Shown here piece by piece: positions 52,292-62,844 of a stretch of 64,000 nucleotides of DNA. The notes beneath the pieces were generated by a model, which saw only the letters and a list, made by a program, of their open reading frames with translations, did not search any database and was not told the DNA's origin. The position numbers were made by a program, and so were the translations under genes. The first letter of the stretch is position 1, and each line of letters opens with the position of its first letter. This stretch comes from Allobosea sp. OK403 (GTDB lineage Bacteria; Pseudomonadota; Alphaproteobacteria; Rhizobiales; Beijerinckiaceae): positions 558,001 to 622,000 of the forward strand of contig NZ_FOQV01000002.1 of assembly GCF_900113835.1 (NCBI RefSeq), read 5' to 3'.

Positions 52292-52975
52292 CGCCACCAG
52301 ATGCGCATTCTGCGGGAACAGGAATTTGCGCGCCTCGTCGTCGAACTCGGTCTTGAAGGCGAACTTGTCCTTCAGCGCCACGGCGCGCTGCGCCGCCGGA
52401 CGCGCCGAGACCTCGTCGCGATGGCGCTTGACGTTTGGCAGCTTGCCGAAAGCCTCATCGCCGAGCGCGAACTGCGCCAGGGTCGACCAGCCCCAGACCG
52501 ACATGTCGATCAACGTATAGGCGTCGCCCAGCATGTAGCGATGCTTGCCGAGCTGCGCGTCGATGATGCCCCAGAGCCGCTCGGCCTCGCGGGCATAGCG
52601 GTTGATCGCATAGGGAATTTTATCCGGCGCGAAGCGGCTGAAATGCACCGCTTGGCCGCAATAGGGGCCGATGCCGGTCGCCACGAACATCAGCCAGGAC
52701 AGCATCTCGCCGCGCGCCTTCGGCGTATTCTCCGGCAGGAACTGGCCGGTCTTCTCGGCGAGGTAGAGCAGGATCGCATTGCTGTCGAAAATAGTGACAT
52801 CGCCATCGGTCAATGCCGGCGTCTTGGCGTTGGGGTTGATCGCCAGGAATTCCGGCTTGAACTGCTCGCCCTTGCGGGTGTCGACCGGCACGACCTCATA
52901 GGGCAGGCCGGCCTCTTCCAGGAACAGGGCAATCTTCGCGGGGTTCGGCGAGGGATGATAATAGAACTTGATCAC
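52289..52975 (-). CDS. Glutathione S-transferase family protein
   Basis: 228 residues. N-terminal thioredoxin-like domain (1-80): MIKFYYHPSPNPAKIALFLEEAGLPYEVVPVDTRKGEQFKPEFLAINPNAKTPALTDGDVTIFDSNAILLYLAEK with the glutathione-binding cis-Pro (KTPAL) and DSNAILLYL. The C-terminal helical domain includes MLSWLMFVATGIGPYCGQ and YMLGDAYTLIDMSVWGWSTLAQF. The Ser after YYHP is the probable catalytic residue of this beta/YfcG-like class. Substrate unknown. Confidence 0.93.
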   Translation of the reverse strand: MIKFYYHPSPNPAKIALFLEEAGLPYEVVPVDTRKGEQFKPEFLAINPNAKTPALTDGDVTIFDSNAILLYLAEKTGQFLPENTPKARGEMLSWLMFVATGIGPYCGQAVHFSRFAPDKIPYAINRYAREAERLWGIIDAQLGKHRYMLGDAYTLIDMSVWGWSTLAQFALGDEAFGKLPNVKRHRDEVSARPAAQRAVALKDKFAFKTEFDDEARKFLFPQNAHLVA

Positions 52976-53176
52976 GCGTCATCTCCTGGAGACGGATTGC
53001 ACCCGTTCTTGAACGAGAGCCGAGGATGGCGCACAGCGTAAGCGGCCGGCCGTCCTTCGCCCATCAAAAATGCGTGGACCCGCTTGAGCGTCAAGCACAG
53101 GCGCACCGCCTCGCTCGTGACACCAGGCCGTGCTATCGGCCTCCCCTGCTCCGAAACCGCGCCTGAAGGACAGCCC

Positions 53177-54691
53177 ATGCCCAAACGCCCCGTGATGCTG
53201 ATGATCCTCGATGGCTGGGGCTGCCGTGGGGAGAGCGAGAACAACGCCGTCCGCCTCGCCAACACGCCGAATTTCGACAGGCTCTGGGCCGCCTCCCCGC
53301 ACGCCAACCTCAAGACCTCGGGCCTCGATGTCGGCCTGCCCGGCGGCCAGATGGGCAATTCGGAGGTGGGCCACCTCAATCTCGGCGCTGGCCGCGTGGT
53401 GATGCAGGATCTGCCGCGCATCAACCAGGCGATCACGGACGGCTCGATCGCACGCGCACTGGAGGGCACAGGCCTGATCGCGGCGCTGAAGGCCAGCGGC
53501 GGCGCCTGCCATCTGCTCGGGCTGGTCTCGCCCGGCGGCGTCCACGCCCATCAGGACCACGCCGTCGCGCTGGCGCAAATCCTGGTCGGGCATGGTATCC
53601 CGGTCCGCGTCCATATCTTCACGGACGGCCGCGACACCCCCCCGCAATCGGCTGCCGGATATGTCGCGGCCTTCAGCGCCGCGCTGCCGCCGCAGGCTGT
53701 GATCGCGACGCTGTCGGGCCGCTATTTCGCAATGGACCGCGACAACCGCTGGGAACGGGTCGAACAGGCCTGGCGCGCCATGGTGCTGGGTGAGGGTCAG
53801 GCTTTCGCGGATACGCAGGCCGCGATCGCCAGCGCCTATGCGCAGGGCGCGACCGACGAGTTCATCAAGCCTGCCGTGATCGCAGGTTTCGGCGGCATGC
53901 AGGACGGCGACGGGCTGCTCAGCTTCAATTTCCGCTCGGACCGCATTCGCGAGATTCTCGGTGCGGTGCTGCAGCCTGAGTTCACCGGCTTCGCGCGTCC
54001 GCGCCGCCCCGTGCTCGCCAAGGCTGTCAGCATGACCTCCTACAGCTCGGAGCTCGACCCGCTGATGCCGGCGCTATTTGCCCCGCAGACGCTCGCCAAC
54101 GGCCTCGGCGAGACGATCGCCAAGGCCGGGATGACACAAATCCGCATGGCCGAGACCGAGAAATACCCGCATGTCACCTATTTCTTCAATGGCGGCGAGG
54201 AGACGCCCTACCCGGGCGAGGACCGCGTCATGGTGCCCTCCCCCAAGGTCGCGACCTATGATTTGCAGCCCGAGATGTCGGCGCCCGAACTGACTCAGCG
54301 GGCGGTCGAGGCGATCCAGTCCGGCGCTTATGATCTTGTCGTACTGAACTTCGCCAACCCCGACATGGTCGGCCATACCGGCGTGCTCTCAGCCGCGATC
54401 AAGGCCGTCGAGACGGTCGATGCCGGCCTCGGGCGCATCGCCGACGCGATCACGGCAGCCGGCGGCTCGCTCATCGTCACCGCCGACCATGGCAATTGCG
54501 AATTGATGGTCGATCCGGTGACCGGAGAGCCGCATACCGCCCACACCACCAATCCCGTGCCGATCATGCTGGTCGGCAGCGGCGCGATGGCCCTGGCCGA
54601 AGGCCGCCTCGCCGATATCGCCCCGACGCTGCTTGCCCTGATCGGCCTGCCGCAGCCGGCCGAGATGACCGGCCGCTCGCTGCTGCGGTAG
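53177..54691 (+). CDS. gpmI: 2,3-bisphosphoglycerate-independent phosphoglycerate mutase
   Basis: 504 residues from ATG 53177 with GAAGGACAGCCC upstream; an ATG 31 codons earlier lacks a site. Interconverts 2- and 3-phosphoglycerate using two metal ions and a phosphoserine. DGWGCR (metal Asp) opens the protein, the catalytic Ser is in QMGNSEVGHLNLGAGR (about residues 58-73), and later metal residues in TDGRDTPP, FRSDRIRE, NFANPDMVGHTG and TADHGNCELM. Alkaline-phosphatase fold, cytoplasmic. A family C repeat follows the stop. Confidence 0.97.
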   Translation: MPKRPVMLMILDGWGCRGESENNAVRLANTPNFDRLWAASPHANLKTSGLDVGLPGGQMGNSEVGHLNLGAGRVVMQDLPRINQAITDGSIARALEGTGLIAALKASGGACHLLGLVSPGGVHAHQDHAVALAQILVGHGIPVRVHIFTDGRDTPPQSAAGYVAAFSAALPPQAVIATLSGRYFAMDRDNRWERVEQAWRAMVLGEGQAFADTQAAIASAYAQGATDEFIKPAVIAGFGGMQDGDGLLSFNFRSDRIREILGAVLQPEFTGFARPRRPVLAKAVSMTSYSSELDPLMPALFAPQTLANGLGETIAKAGMTQIRMAETEKYPHVTYFFNGGEETPYPGEDRVMVPSPKVATYDLQPEMSAPELTQRAVEAIQSGAYDLVVLNFANPDMVGHTGVLSAAIKAVETVDAGLGRIADAITAAGGSLIVTADHGNCELMVDPVTGEPHTAHTTNPVPIMLVGSGAMALAEGRLADIAPTLLALIGLPQPAEMTGRSLLR

Positions 54692-54806
54692 ATCACGTCG
54701 CATTCGGACGAATTCGTCCGAATGCGAAAAACGTGATCGATTCTAAAAGCTGAGGGCATTGCTCCCGACGAAAAACCGGTACCCACTTTTTCGCGCAATG
54801 CTCTGA
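54692..54806. repeat. Interspersed repeat family C, copy 3, inverted order
   Basis: GATCACGTCGCATTCGGACG/CGTCCGAATGCG palindrome, then GTGATCGATTCTAAAAGCTG and GGGCATTGCTCCC, and finally ACCGGTACCCACTTTTTCGC with CAATGCTCTGA. It mirrors the element at 39562. Confidence 0.8.
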
Positions 54807-54815
54807 TCGCAAGAG

Positions 54816-54853
54816 CCCAAAACGAAAACGGCGCGGACCCCGAGGTCCGCGCC
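54816..54853 (-). terminator. Intrinsic terminator of the outer-membrane protein gene
   Basis: Stem GGCGCGGACC/GGTCCGCGCC (54830-54853) around a CCGA loop. On the minus strand it is followed by GTTTTCGTTTTGGG, which makes it a proper terminator 27 bases after the OMP stop. Confidence 0.88.
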
Positions 54854-54879
54854 GCCAGAATGTGGGATTTTGCCCGCTC

Positions 54880-55734
54880 TCAGTATTTGCGCACGGTCGG
54901 CTGCGCATAAGCCACCGGGCGCTCGACCGGGCCGCAGCAATCCGATTCGCCGAAATTCCAGCGCATGCCGATCCGGAAATCGTGGCTGTCGATGTCCTTG
55001 GCCTTGAGCGGCGCATAGCTCTCGGCCAGGAAGGCGTTGTTGATGGAGCCGGAGCGGGCATCGCCGAGATTGAGGTAGCGATAGCCGAGTTCGAGCGTGA
55101 GGTTCTTGTTCACCTCGTAGCCGACGCCGGCCATCAGCGCCCAGGCAAGGCCCGATTTGGTGCCGCTGGCCGCCGTGCCGAGCGTCGGCGAAATGCCGAC
55201 GATGCCCTGATCGGTCAGGCCCGTGATCCTGTTCGAGGCATAGCCGATACCGGCACCGATATAAGGCGTCAGGCAGTTCCAGGTGCCCAGATCGACATAG
55301 CCGTTGAACAGGGCCACCATCGAGGACAGGTTGCCCTTGTAGGTGTTCGTCTGGTTCACCCCCGCGAAGGGGTTGTAGATGATGTCGTTGGTGCCGATCG
55401 TCGAGCCGCCGCGATATTCACCGGTCGCATCGACCCGGAACCAGTTGTTGAAGCGGTAACCGATACCGAGCCCGCCGAAGACCGCGTGGTTGCCCTCGGC
55501 CGCTCCGAAGAAGCTGCCGCCGAAAGCTGCGGTATCGTCCTGATGATACTTGCTGACCGACTGATAGCCGACACCGATATCGCCGCGCAGATAGACCCCG
55601 CTCGAGATCGAGCCCTTGAGGCCGAGCGGCTCGGGCGGCGGCGGCGGAGCCGGCATGTAATCGGCGGCGGTTGCGAGCGCGGAGGCGCTGACAGCCATGA
55701 CGCCTGCCAGCGCAAGGATTTTCAGGCTGCCCAT
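54880..55734 (-). CDS. Outer-membrane beta-barrel protein (Omp31/OmpA-barrel-like)
   Basis: 284 residues. Signal peptide MGSLKILALAGVMAVSASALATAA, then a proline-rich leader (DYMPAPPPPPEP). The rest is a set of amphipathic strands (GVYLRGDIGVGYQSVSKY, GGLGIGYRFNNWFRVDATGEYRGG, TPYIGAGIGYASNR, LAWALMAGVGYEVNKNLTLELGYRYLNLGD, HDFRIGMRWNFG) with conserved GY pairs, as in the Omp31/OMP_b-brl family of Hyphomicrobiales. There is a short C-terminal tail (SDCCGPVERPVAYAQPTVRKY) after the last strand, so the end is unusual for a barrel. Function in permeability or adhesion is not determined. Confidence 0.9.
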   Translation of the reverse strand: MGSLKILALAGVMAVSASALATAADYMPAPPPPPEPLGLKGSISSGVYLRGDIGVGYQSVSKYHQDDTAAFGGSFFGAAEGNHAVFGGLGIGYRFNNWFRVDATGEYRGGSTIGTNDIIYNPFAGVNQTNTYKGNLSSMVALFNGYVDLGTWNCLTPYIGAGIGYASNRITGLTDQGIVGISPTLGTAASGTKSGLAWALMAGVGYEVNKNLTLELGYRYLNLGDARSGSINNAFLAESYAPLKAKDIDSHDFRIGMRWNFGESDCCGPVERPVAYAQPTVRKY

Positions 55735-56139
55735 GGCAGTGTCCTTCGAGTTTGCGCGACGCCAAGAACGCAGCCCGCGCGAGTTACCGATGGGAAGGAC
55801 ATTGACAGGGATTTCTTAAATGAGACTTAACCCTAACGCTTAACCTGAAAAAAGAATGAAGGACGCCTCAATACTTACCGAATTCCTAACTGTGACGGGT
55901 TTCGGGTTAACAGCCAGCCAATCCGCCAACATGACGCGGCGGAATTAGATAATCGGAACGATGCCGTCATTCCGGGCGCAGCCCCCGGGTCCGATCTTCG
56001 ATCGGCCCAAGGATAAACTCCGCGGAGATCCGGAATCCATCCTAGAGCTCAAGCGCCCGTCGATGGATTCCGGATCAGCGCCGCTGATGCGGCTTGTCCG
56101 GAATGACGGCGAGGTCCAGCCCGGGCCGACCTGCTACCG
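55735..56139. other. Intergenic region upstream of the OMP gene with a family D repeat
   Basis: About 405 bp. The first 200 bp are AT-richer than the rest of the window (GACTTAACCCTAACGCTTAAC, GTGACGGGTTTCGGGTTAAC) and contain the OMP promoter and possible leader; no precise promoter could be fixed. The rest (about 55963-56110) is the second large hairpin of family D. No gene. Confidence 0.6.
55963..56110. repeat. Large hairpin repeat family D, copy 2
   Basis: CGTCATTCCGGGCGCAGCCC and CGGCCCAAGGATAAACTCCG on the left, GCGGCTTGTCCGGAATGACGG on the right, with an inner pair GATCCGGAATCCAT/ATGGATTCCGGATC. The ends are inverted and would form a long stem. Confidence 0.85.
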
Positions 56140-57483
56140 CTAGGCAGCCGCCTTCGTTACGGCCTCGACGACATCGTCGACCGCGCGCATGACGAGGTCG
56201 GCGTCATCGCCCTCCGCCATCACCCGGATCACCGGTTCGGTGCCCGACGGGCGGATGACGAGCCGGCCGCCCGCACCGAGCAATTGCGTCGCCGCCTCGA
56301 TGGCGTTGACGACGGGCTTCTCCTTGAGCGGCTGGCCCTGCTTGTAGCGGACATTCTTGAGGATCTGCGGCAGCGGCTCGAAGCAGTGGCAGACCTCCGA
56401 GACCGGCTTGTCCTGGCGCTTCACCACAGCAAGAAGCTGCAGCGCAGCGACCAGCCCATCGCCCGTCGTCCCGTGATCGGAGAGGATGATGTGGCCGGAC
56501 TGCTCGCCGCCGACATTGAAGCCATGAGCGCGCATGTGCTCGAGCACATAGCGGTCACCAACCGAGGTCCGCGCCAACGACAGGCCGAGGCCGCCGAGAT
56601 AGCGCTCCAGGCCGAGATTGGACATCACCGTTGCGACGATGCCAGGCTGCGACAGCCGCCCATCCTCTTGCCAGCTGCGCGCGATCACCGCCATGAGCTG
56701 GTCGCCATCGACGACCTGCCCCTGCTCATCGACGATCAGCACGCGGTCGGCGTCACCGTCGAGCGCAATCCCGACGTCGGCGCGCAATTCCCGCACCTTC
56801 TGGATCAAGGCGGCGGGATGGGTCGAACCGACATCCTTGTTGATGTTCAGCCCGTCCGGTTCGACACCGATCGCGATGACCTCCGCCCCAAGCTCCCAGA
56901 GCGCTTCGGGGGCGACCTTGTAGGCGGCGCCATTGGCGCAATCGACCACGATTCGCAGGCCTTCCAGGCTCATATTGCGCGGCAGCGTGCGCTTGGCGAA
57001 CTCGATATAGCGGGCATGGGCGCTCTCGATGCGCTTGGCCCGGCCGAGCATCGGCGAGGTCGAGAGCCGCGGCGACAGATCGGAATCGAGCAGGGCCGAG
57101 ATCTCGGCCTCGACCTCGTCATTAAGCTTGTGGCCGTCGGGGCCGAACAGCTTGATGCCGTTATCCTCATAGGGGTTGTGCGAAGCCGAGATCATGACGC
57201 CGAGATCGGCACGCATCGAGCGCGTCAGCATCGCCACAGCCGGCGTCGGCATCGGGCCGAGCAGCATCACGTCCATGCCCACAGAGGTGAAGCCTGCAAC
57301 CATGGCGTATTCGATCATATAGCCCGAGAGCCGCGTATCCTTGCCGATGACGACGCGGTGGCGATGTTCACCGCGATGAAAGGCAATGCCGGTCGCCTGG
57401 CCGACCTTCAAGGCGAGGTCGGGCGTGATGACGCCGTTGGCGCGCCCGCGAATGCCGTCGGTTCCGAAATATTTGCGTGTCAT
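56140..57483 (-). CDS. glmM: Phosphoglucosamine mutase
   Basis: 447 residues from ATG 57483 (the in-frame ATG five codons upstream is dropped because the family begins [13 protein letters not shown]). Converts glucosamine 6-phosphate to glucosamine 1-phosphate for peptidoglycan and lipopolysaccharide synthesis. The phosphoserine loop is [19 protein letters not shown] (about residues 96-114), the metal loop [13 protein letters not shown], the sugar loop [11 protein letters not shown] and the phosphate-binding loop [12 protein letters not shown]. Cytoplasmic. Next gene upstream in transcription is ftsH, an ordering common in alphaproteobacteria. The stop lies close to a family D repeat. Confidence 0.97.
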   Translation of the reverse strand: MTRKYFGTDGIRGRANGVITPDLALKVGQATGIAFHRGEHRHRVVIGKDTRLSGYMIEYAMVAGFTSVGMDVMLLGPMPTPAVAMLTRSMRADLGVMISASHNPYEDNGIKLFGPDGHKLNDEVEAEISALLDSDLSPRLSTSPMLGRAKRIESAHARYIEFAKRTLPRNMSLEGLRIVVDCANGAAYKVAPEALWELGAEVIAIGVEPDGLNINKDVGSTHPAALIQKVRELRADVGIALDGDADRVLIVDEQGQVVDGDQLMAVIARSWQEDGRLSQPGIVATVMSNLGLERYLGGLGLSLARTSVGDRYVLEHMRAHGFNVGGEQSGHIILSDHGTTGDGLVAALQLLAVVKRQDKPVSEVCHCFEPLPQILKNVRYKQGQPLKEKPVVNAIEAATQLLGAGGRLVIRPSGTEPVIRVMAEGDDADLVMRAVDDVVEAVTKAAA

Positions 57484-57680
57484 GTTTGCTCTGTCCACAC
57501 GAGCCCGCAGGCTCGATCCGGCTTCCTTCTATAGCCGGAATTGGTTTCCGCCTTCTCACGATTTGTGACGAATCCTATCCGACCGCCAAGCGGAGCGGGC
57601 GCAAGACGCTGCCATTGACTGCGATCGGGCCGCTACACTCGAAACCACTGCATCATTTCCAGAAGAGAAAACTGCGGCTC

Positions 57681-57713
57681 ACAAGAAAAAGGCGGCCGAT
57701 GCGGCCGCCTTTT
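57681..57713 (-). terminator. Terminator between ftsH and glmM
   Basis: GGCGGCCG/CGGCCGCC with an ATG loop (57691-57709). Flanking sequences are AAGAAAAA on the left and CTTTTCC on the right, so read on the minus strand it ends in TTTTTCTT and terminates ftsH 25 bases after its stop codon. Confidence 0.85.
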
Positions 57714-57735
57714 CCAATCGCAAGAGAACTTGGCC

Positions 57736-59661
<1,926 letters not shown>

Positions 59662-59771
59662 CACCAGTCCGATCGGGCCTGCCGGAATGCCGGAGGAGGC
59701 CAAGGGTTTGCTAGGCTAATCTAGGTGCGGCACACGCCCTTGCCAAGAGAAACGGGCCGATCGACCAGACC

Positions 59772-60833
59772 TTATGACGCCGCAGGGTGAACGCCCCGCT
59801 TGCGGACAGGCTCGCGCCGCACGCAAAGGACGCCATCACGACCAAGCGTCAGCACGCACCCCGACAATGTCCGTGTCAAGGCAAACCGCGCCCGCGCCGC
59901 CTCGATCAACGCAAAAGAGCAACTTTCGAGCCTCTCCAGCCGCGCCACCGTGTCGCCATCGGCCGCGACGCTATCGACGGCCCGCGCCAGCAGGCGCAAC
60001 ACCATCTCCTCGGGATGCGCGAGCAGGGCGGCAAAGCCGAGCTTCACCGCGCCGGCCTCGTCGCACGGCATGACGATCACCGGCCAGAGCGCCTCGGCCT
60101 GGCTCACCAGAGCCCTCTCCATGCGCGCCAGCCGCGTCGCCAGCGTCCCCAGGCGATCGGCGTCGAGGCCTGCCTCCGACAACACCGGCATCAGCATGCG
60201 CCAACGCACGCGCTCGAAACGCGGGTCGAGGTTGCTCGGATCGGCCGCGAACCACAGGCCGTGTGCCCGGGCCGTCGCAACGAGCCGCGCCTTGGAGACG
60301 CTCAGCAGCGGCCGCGCCAGCGCGATGCCGTCCCGGCGGCTGCGCGCCCGCATGCCGACAAGCCCGGCGGGTCCAGAGCCGTGCGCCATGCGCATCAGCA
60401 GGGTCTCGGCCTGATCGTCCAGCGTATGGGCGGTGACGACCACCGCGCCGCCGCGCCGCTCGGCCTCGCGGGCAAGCAGATGATAGCGGGCTGCTCGCGC
60501 CCGGTTTTGCAAGCCGGTTGCGGGCTTTGGACCAAGCCAGGGCAGGAGTGCGTGGGGAACGCCGAGCCCATCGCAAAGCCGGGCCACGGCTAGCGCCTCG
60601 GCGGCGGAACCTTCGCGCAGACCATGATCGATGGTCGCGGCGACGATCTCGGGCCGTCCGGTGCGGCCCGCCCATTCAGCAAGCAAAGCCAGCAGTGCGA
60701 CCGAATCCGGGCCGCCCGAGACCGCGGCGAGCAATCTGGGTTCATTGGCGAGATCGGCGAAAAGCACCTCCGCCTCGCCGGCAAGGACCGGCCCGTGCTC
60801 CGTGACCGGGGCCGGCAGCGCGCTCAAGCGCAA
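59772..60833 (-). CDS. tilS: tRNA(Ile)-lysidine synthase
   Basis: 353 residues. Modifies the wobble C of tRNA-Ile(CAU) to lysidine so that it reads AUA. The PP-loop motif AAVSGGPDSVALLALL is at about residues 36-51, followed by VAATIDHGLREGSAAEALAVARLC, NRARAARYHLLAREAERRG and VVTAHTLDDQAETLLMRMAHGSG (HxxDDQ motif). It lacks part of the C-terminal TilS domain of E. coli. Overlaps the cpoB stop by 10 bases and is followed by ftsH after 110 bp, as in most alphaproteobacteria. Confidence 0.95.
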   Translation of the reverse strand: MRLSALPAPVTEHGPVLAGEAEVLFADLANEPRLLAAVSGGPDSVALLALLAEWAGRTGRPEIVAATIDHGLREGSAAEALAVARLCDGLGVPHALLPWLGPKPATGLQNRARAARYHLLAREAERRGGAVVVTAHTLDDQAETLLMRMAHGSGPAGLVGMRARSRRDGIALARPLLSVSKARLVATARAHGLWFAADPSNLDPRFERVRWRMLMPVLSEAGLDADRLGTLATRLARMERALVSQAEALWPVIVMPCDEAGAVKLGFAALLAHPEEMVLRLLARAVDSVAADGDTVARLERLESCSFALIEAARARFALTRTLSGCVLTLGRDGVLCVRREPVRKRGVHPAAS

Positions 60834-61753
60834 CCGGAGCGGCGGCGCTCGCGCTCGACGCCCTGACGCACGGCGCTGGAGGCGGCGGGATAGTCAACGC
60901 CCACCTTGGCGTAGGTGGCGCAGGCCTGATCGCGCGCGCCCAGCCCGTTCAGAGCCATGCCGAGCCTGAGCAGGCTGTCAGGCGCCTTGTTGGAACGCGG
61001 GTTCTCGCGCGAGATCTTCAGGAACTGCTCGGCCGCCTCGCGATAGCGCTGGCGCTGGAAATAGCTCTCGCCCAGCCAATAGGTTGCATCGGCGGCAAGC
61101 CGGTCGCGCGGATAGCTCTGCAGGAACTGGCGGAAGCCCATCTCGGCCTGCTCGTATTCCTTGCGCAGCACCGAGGCGTAGGCGATGTCATAGGCTTCCT
61201 TGGCCGAGGTCACTCCGCCGGTCGCGGCCACGCTCGGCCCACGCGGGACCGCCGGAGGCAAGGCGCCTTGCGGCACCGGGCGGCCGACGCCCTGGATGTC
61301 GAGCGGTCCCTGACCGGGCGTGCCTGCGAAATCCTCTTCGATGATGCCTTCCACACCGCCGCCGAGCGAGCGCGGCGCGCCCGCCGCCCCTTGCTGCGTC
61401 GTGGGATCGAAAGCGTCACCGCGCCGCTGGCGTTGGCCACCAGCAGGTGCGGTGCTCGGTGCCGTTGCAGGCGCAGCCCCGCCGGCGCGGCCGCCGCCAC
61501 GTTCGTTCAGGCGGAAATCGACATCTTCCTGAAACTTGCGCAATTGCTCGGTGAGACGCTTGTTCTCGAACTGGAGCTGCTCGATCTGCCCCGAGAGCTG
61601 ACGCAACTGGTTCTCCAGCCGCGCGGTGCGCACGGTGAGTTCGGCCGCGTCCTGGGCTCGCGCGGGAGCCGCCATGGCGAATGCCATCCAGCCTGCGGCC
61701 AGAACGACCAGCAGGGAGTGGGCCTTGCGGTGAAGAGCGACGTCTTTGAGCAT
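60824..61753 (-). CDS. cpoB: Tol-Pal system-associated protein CpoB (YbgF)
   Basis: 309 residues from ATG 61753; the frame is open 58 codons upstream but only the shorter form has a signal peptide (SLLVVLAAGWMAFAMAAPARAQ). A coiled coil follows (ELTVRTARLENQLRQLSGQIEQLQFENKRLTEQLRKFQEDVDFRLNE), then a Gly/Ala/Pro-rich linker, then TPR-like repeats: AKEAYDIAYASVLRKEYEQAEMGFRQFLQSYPRDRLAADATYWLGESYFQRQRYREAAEQFLKISRENPRSNKAPDSLLRLGMALNGLG. CpoB links Tol-Pal constriction to peptidoglycan synthesis in the periplasm. Gene order tolB-pal-cpoB-tilS is conserved. Confidence 0.95.
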   Translation of the reverse strand: MLKDVALHRKAHSLLVVLAAGWMAFAMAAPARAQDAAELTVRTARLENQLRQLSGQIEQLQFENKRLTEQLRKFQEDVDFRLNERGGGRAGGAAPATAPSTAPAGGQRQRRGDAFDPTTQQGAAGAPRSLGGGVEGIIEEDFAGTPGQGPLDIQGVGRPVPQGALPPAVPRGPSVAATGGVTSAKEAYDIAYASVLRKEYEQAEMGFRQFLQSYPRDRLAADATYWLGESYFQRQRYREAAEQFLKISRENPRSNKAPDSLLRLGMALNGLGARDQACATYAKVGVDYPAASSAVRQGVERERRRSGCA

Positions 61754-61871
61754 TGTCGACAACCGGTTGCGCTTGGTTTGGGCGCTATAACACGCCCTCA
61801 CCACGGCCAAAATATGAAAGGACCGGCGGCTTCCTCTTCGGAAGGCGCCGGCCCGAGCTTGATCGGGAGGC

Positions 61872-61944
61872 CAGAGCAGGATGCGAAAAAGTGGGAACCG
61901 GTTTTCCGCAATCGATCCTGCTCTCACTTTTAGATGAGAGACGG
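61872..61944 (+). repeat. Interspersed repeat family B, copy 4
   Basis: AGAGCAGGATGCGAAAAAGTG, GGAACCGGTTTTCCGC, ATCGATCCTGCTCTCAC and GATGAGAGACGG, nearly the same as the copy at 6964. It sits in the gap between pal and cpoB. Confidence 0.9.
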
Positions 61945-62006
61945 ATTCAGATTTCAGCTGGTATCACTCTGTGATTCCAGCCGAAATCATCCGGCTCTAG
62001 TGGCGC

Positions 62007-62513
62007 TCAGACGCCGCCGGCCCCGTCGAGCACCGTCACCGAGCGGCGGTTCTGCGACCAGCACGAGATGTCGTTGCAAACAGCGACCGGGCGCTCCTTG
62101 CCGTAGGAGACGATGCGCATGCGGTTGCCCTGGATGCCGCGCGAGGCGAGATAGTCGCGCACGGTCTGGGCCCGGCGGGCCGAGAGCGAGAAGTTGTATT
62201 CGCGCGTGCCGCGCTCGTCGGCATGGCCTTCGACCACGAAGGTGTAACGCGGGTAGCGCTGCAGCCAGGCCGACTGCTTGTCGAGCGTGGCGGTCGCGGT
62301 CGACGTCAGATCGGTCGAGTCGGTCTCGAAGAAGACGCGGTCACCGACATTGACGACGAAATCCTGGGCGCTGCCGGGCGTGGCTGCGCCGCCGGCACCG
62401 AAACCACCGTCGGCGTTCTGGTTGTTGTTGGCGCAGGCGCCTAGCGCAAGCGAGGCCGCGATCGCGGCGGCGAAGCGGACGGCGCGGCCGCCGGCAAGAA
62501 GAGTGGCAAGCAT
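62007..62513 (-). CDS. pal: Peptidoglycan-associated lipoprotein Pal
   Basis: 168 residues from ATG 62513, preceded by GGAGTC; an ATG 23 codons upstream has no site. The lipoprotein signal ends FAAAIAASLALGAC, lipid on the Cys. The OmpA-like domain binds peptidoglycan: DRVFFETDSTDLTSTATATLDKQSAWLQRYPRYTFVVEGHADERGTREYNFSLSARRAQTVRDYLASRGIQGNRMRIVSYGKERPVAVCNDISCWSQNRRSV. The Asp and Arg residues in GHADERGT...SARRA are the diaminopimelate-binding set. Two Cys near the end (VCNDISC) may form a disulfide. It anchors the outer membrane to the wall with TolB. Confidence 0.97.
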   Translation of the reverse strand: MLATLLAGGRAVRFAAAIAASLALGACANNNQNADGGFGAGGAATPGSAQDFVVNVGDRVFFETDSTDLTSTATATLDKQSAWLQRYPRYTFVVEGHADERGTREYNFSLSARRAQTVRDYLASRGIQGNRMRIVSYGKERPVAVCNDISCWSQNRRSVTVLDGAGGV

Positions 62514-62844
62514 GGTTTGACTCCGGGGCAATCGAATCTGCGGGGCGCGGCTCACGGACGGCGTTGCACAGGAGCCCATCAATGAAGCGTCAACCTAAAC
62601 GAGACCTTGCCAAAACAAGGCGAAGTGGCGGCATTGCGGCATATGGTTAACCAAACCCTGAGAAATGCCGCTTTCCAGGCTGTGTGGCGCGAATACATCG
62701 CTTCCTGTCCCTCGATCCTGCACAGCCCTCATCCTGGGGAGCCGCGAAGCATGCTTCGGGCGGCTCCCGAAACAGCCGAAACATCCCTTCGAGACGCGGG
62801 CTAGCGCCCGCCCCTCAGGATCAGGGCTCAGGACAGGAGGCGCG
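62514..62844. other. Gap between pal and tolB with a palindromic repeat
   Basis: 331 bp. The left 200 bp carry pal's promoter region and nothing distinctive. From about 62723 to 62829 lies a repeat with the GCCCTCATCCTGG...CCTCAGGATCAGGGC inverted ends; within it GGGAGCCGC-GAAGCATGCTTC-GCGGCTCCC (62737-62768) is nearly palindromic. It belongs to the CATCCTGAGGAG type common in alphaproteobacterial genomes. No gene. Confidence 0.65.
62723..62829. repeat. Interspersed CATCCTGGGGAG-type repeat (family F)
   Basis: Outer ends GCCCTCATCCTGG and CCTCAGGATCAGGGC are inverted copies, and an inner near-palindrome GAGCCGCGAAGCATGCTTC is present. Fills the space downstream of tolB. Confidence 0.75.
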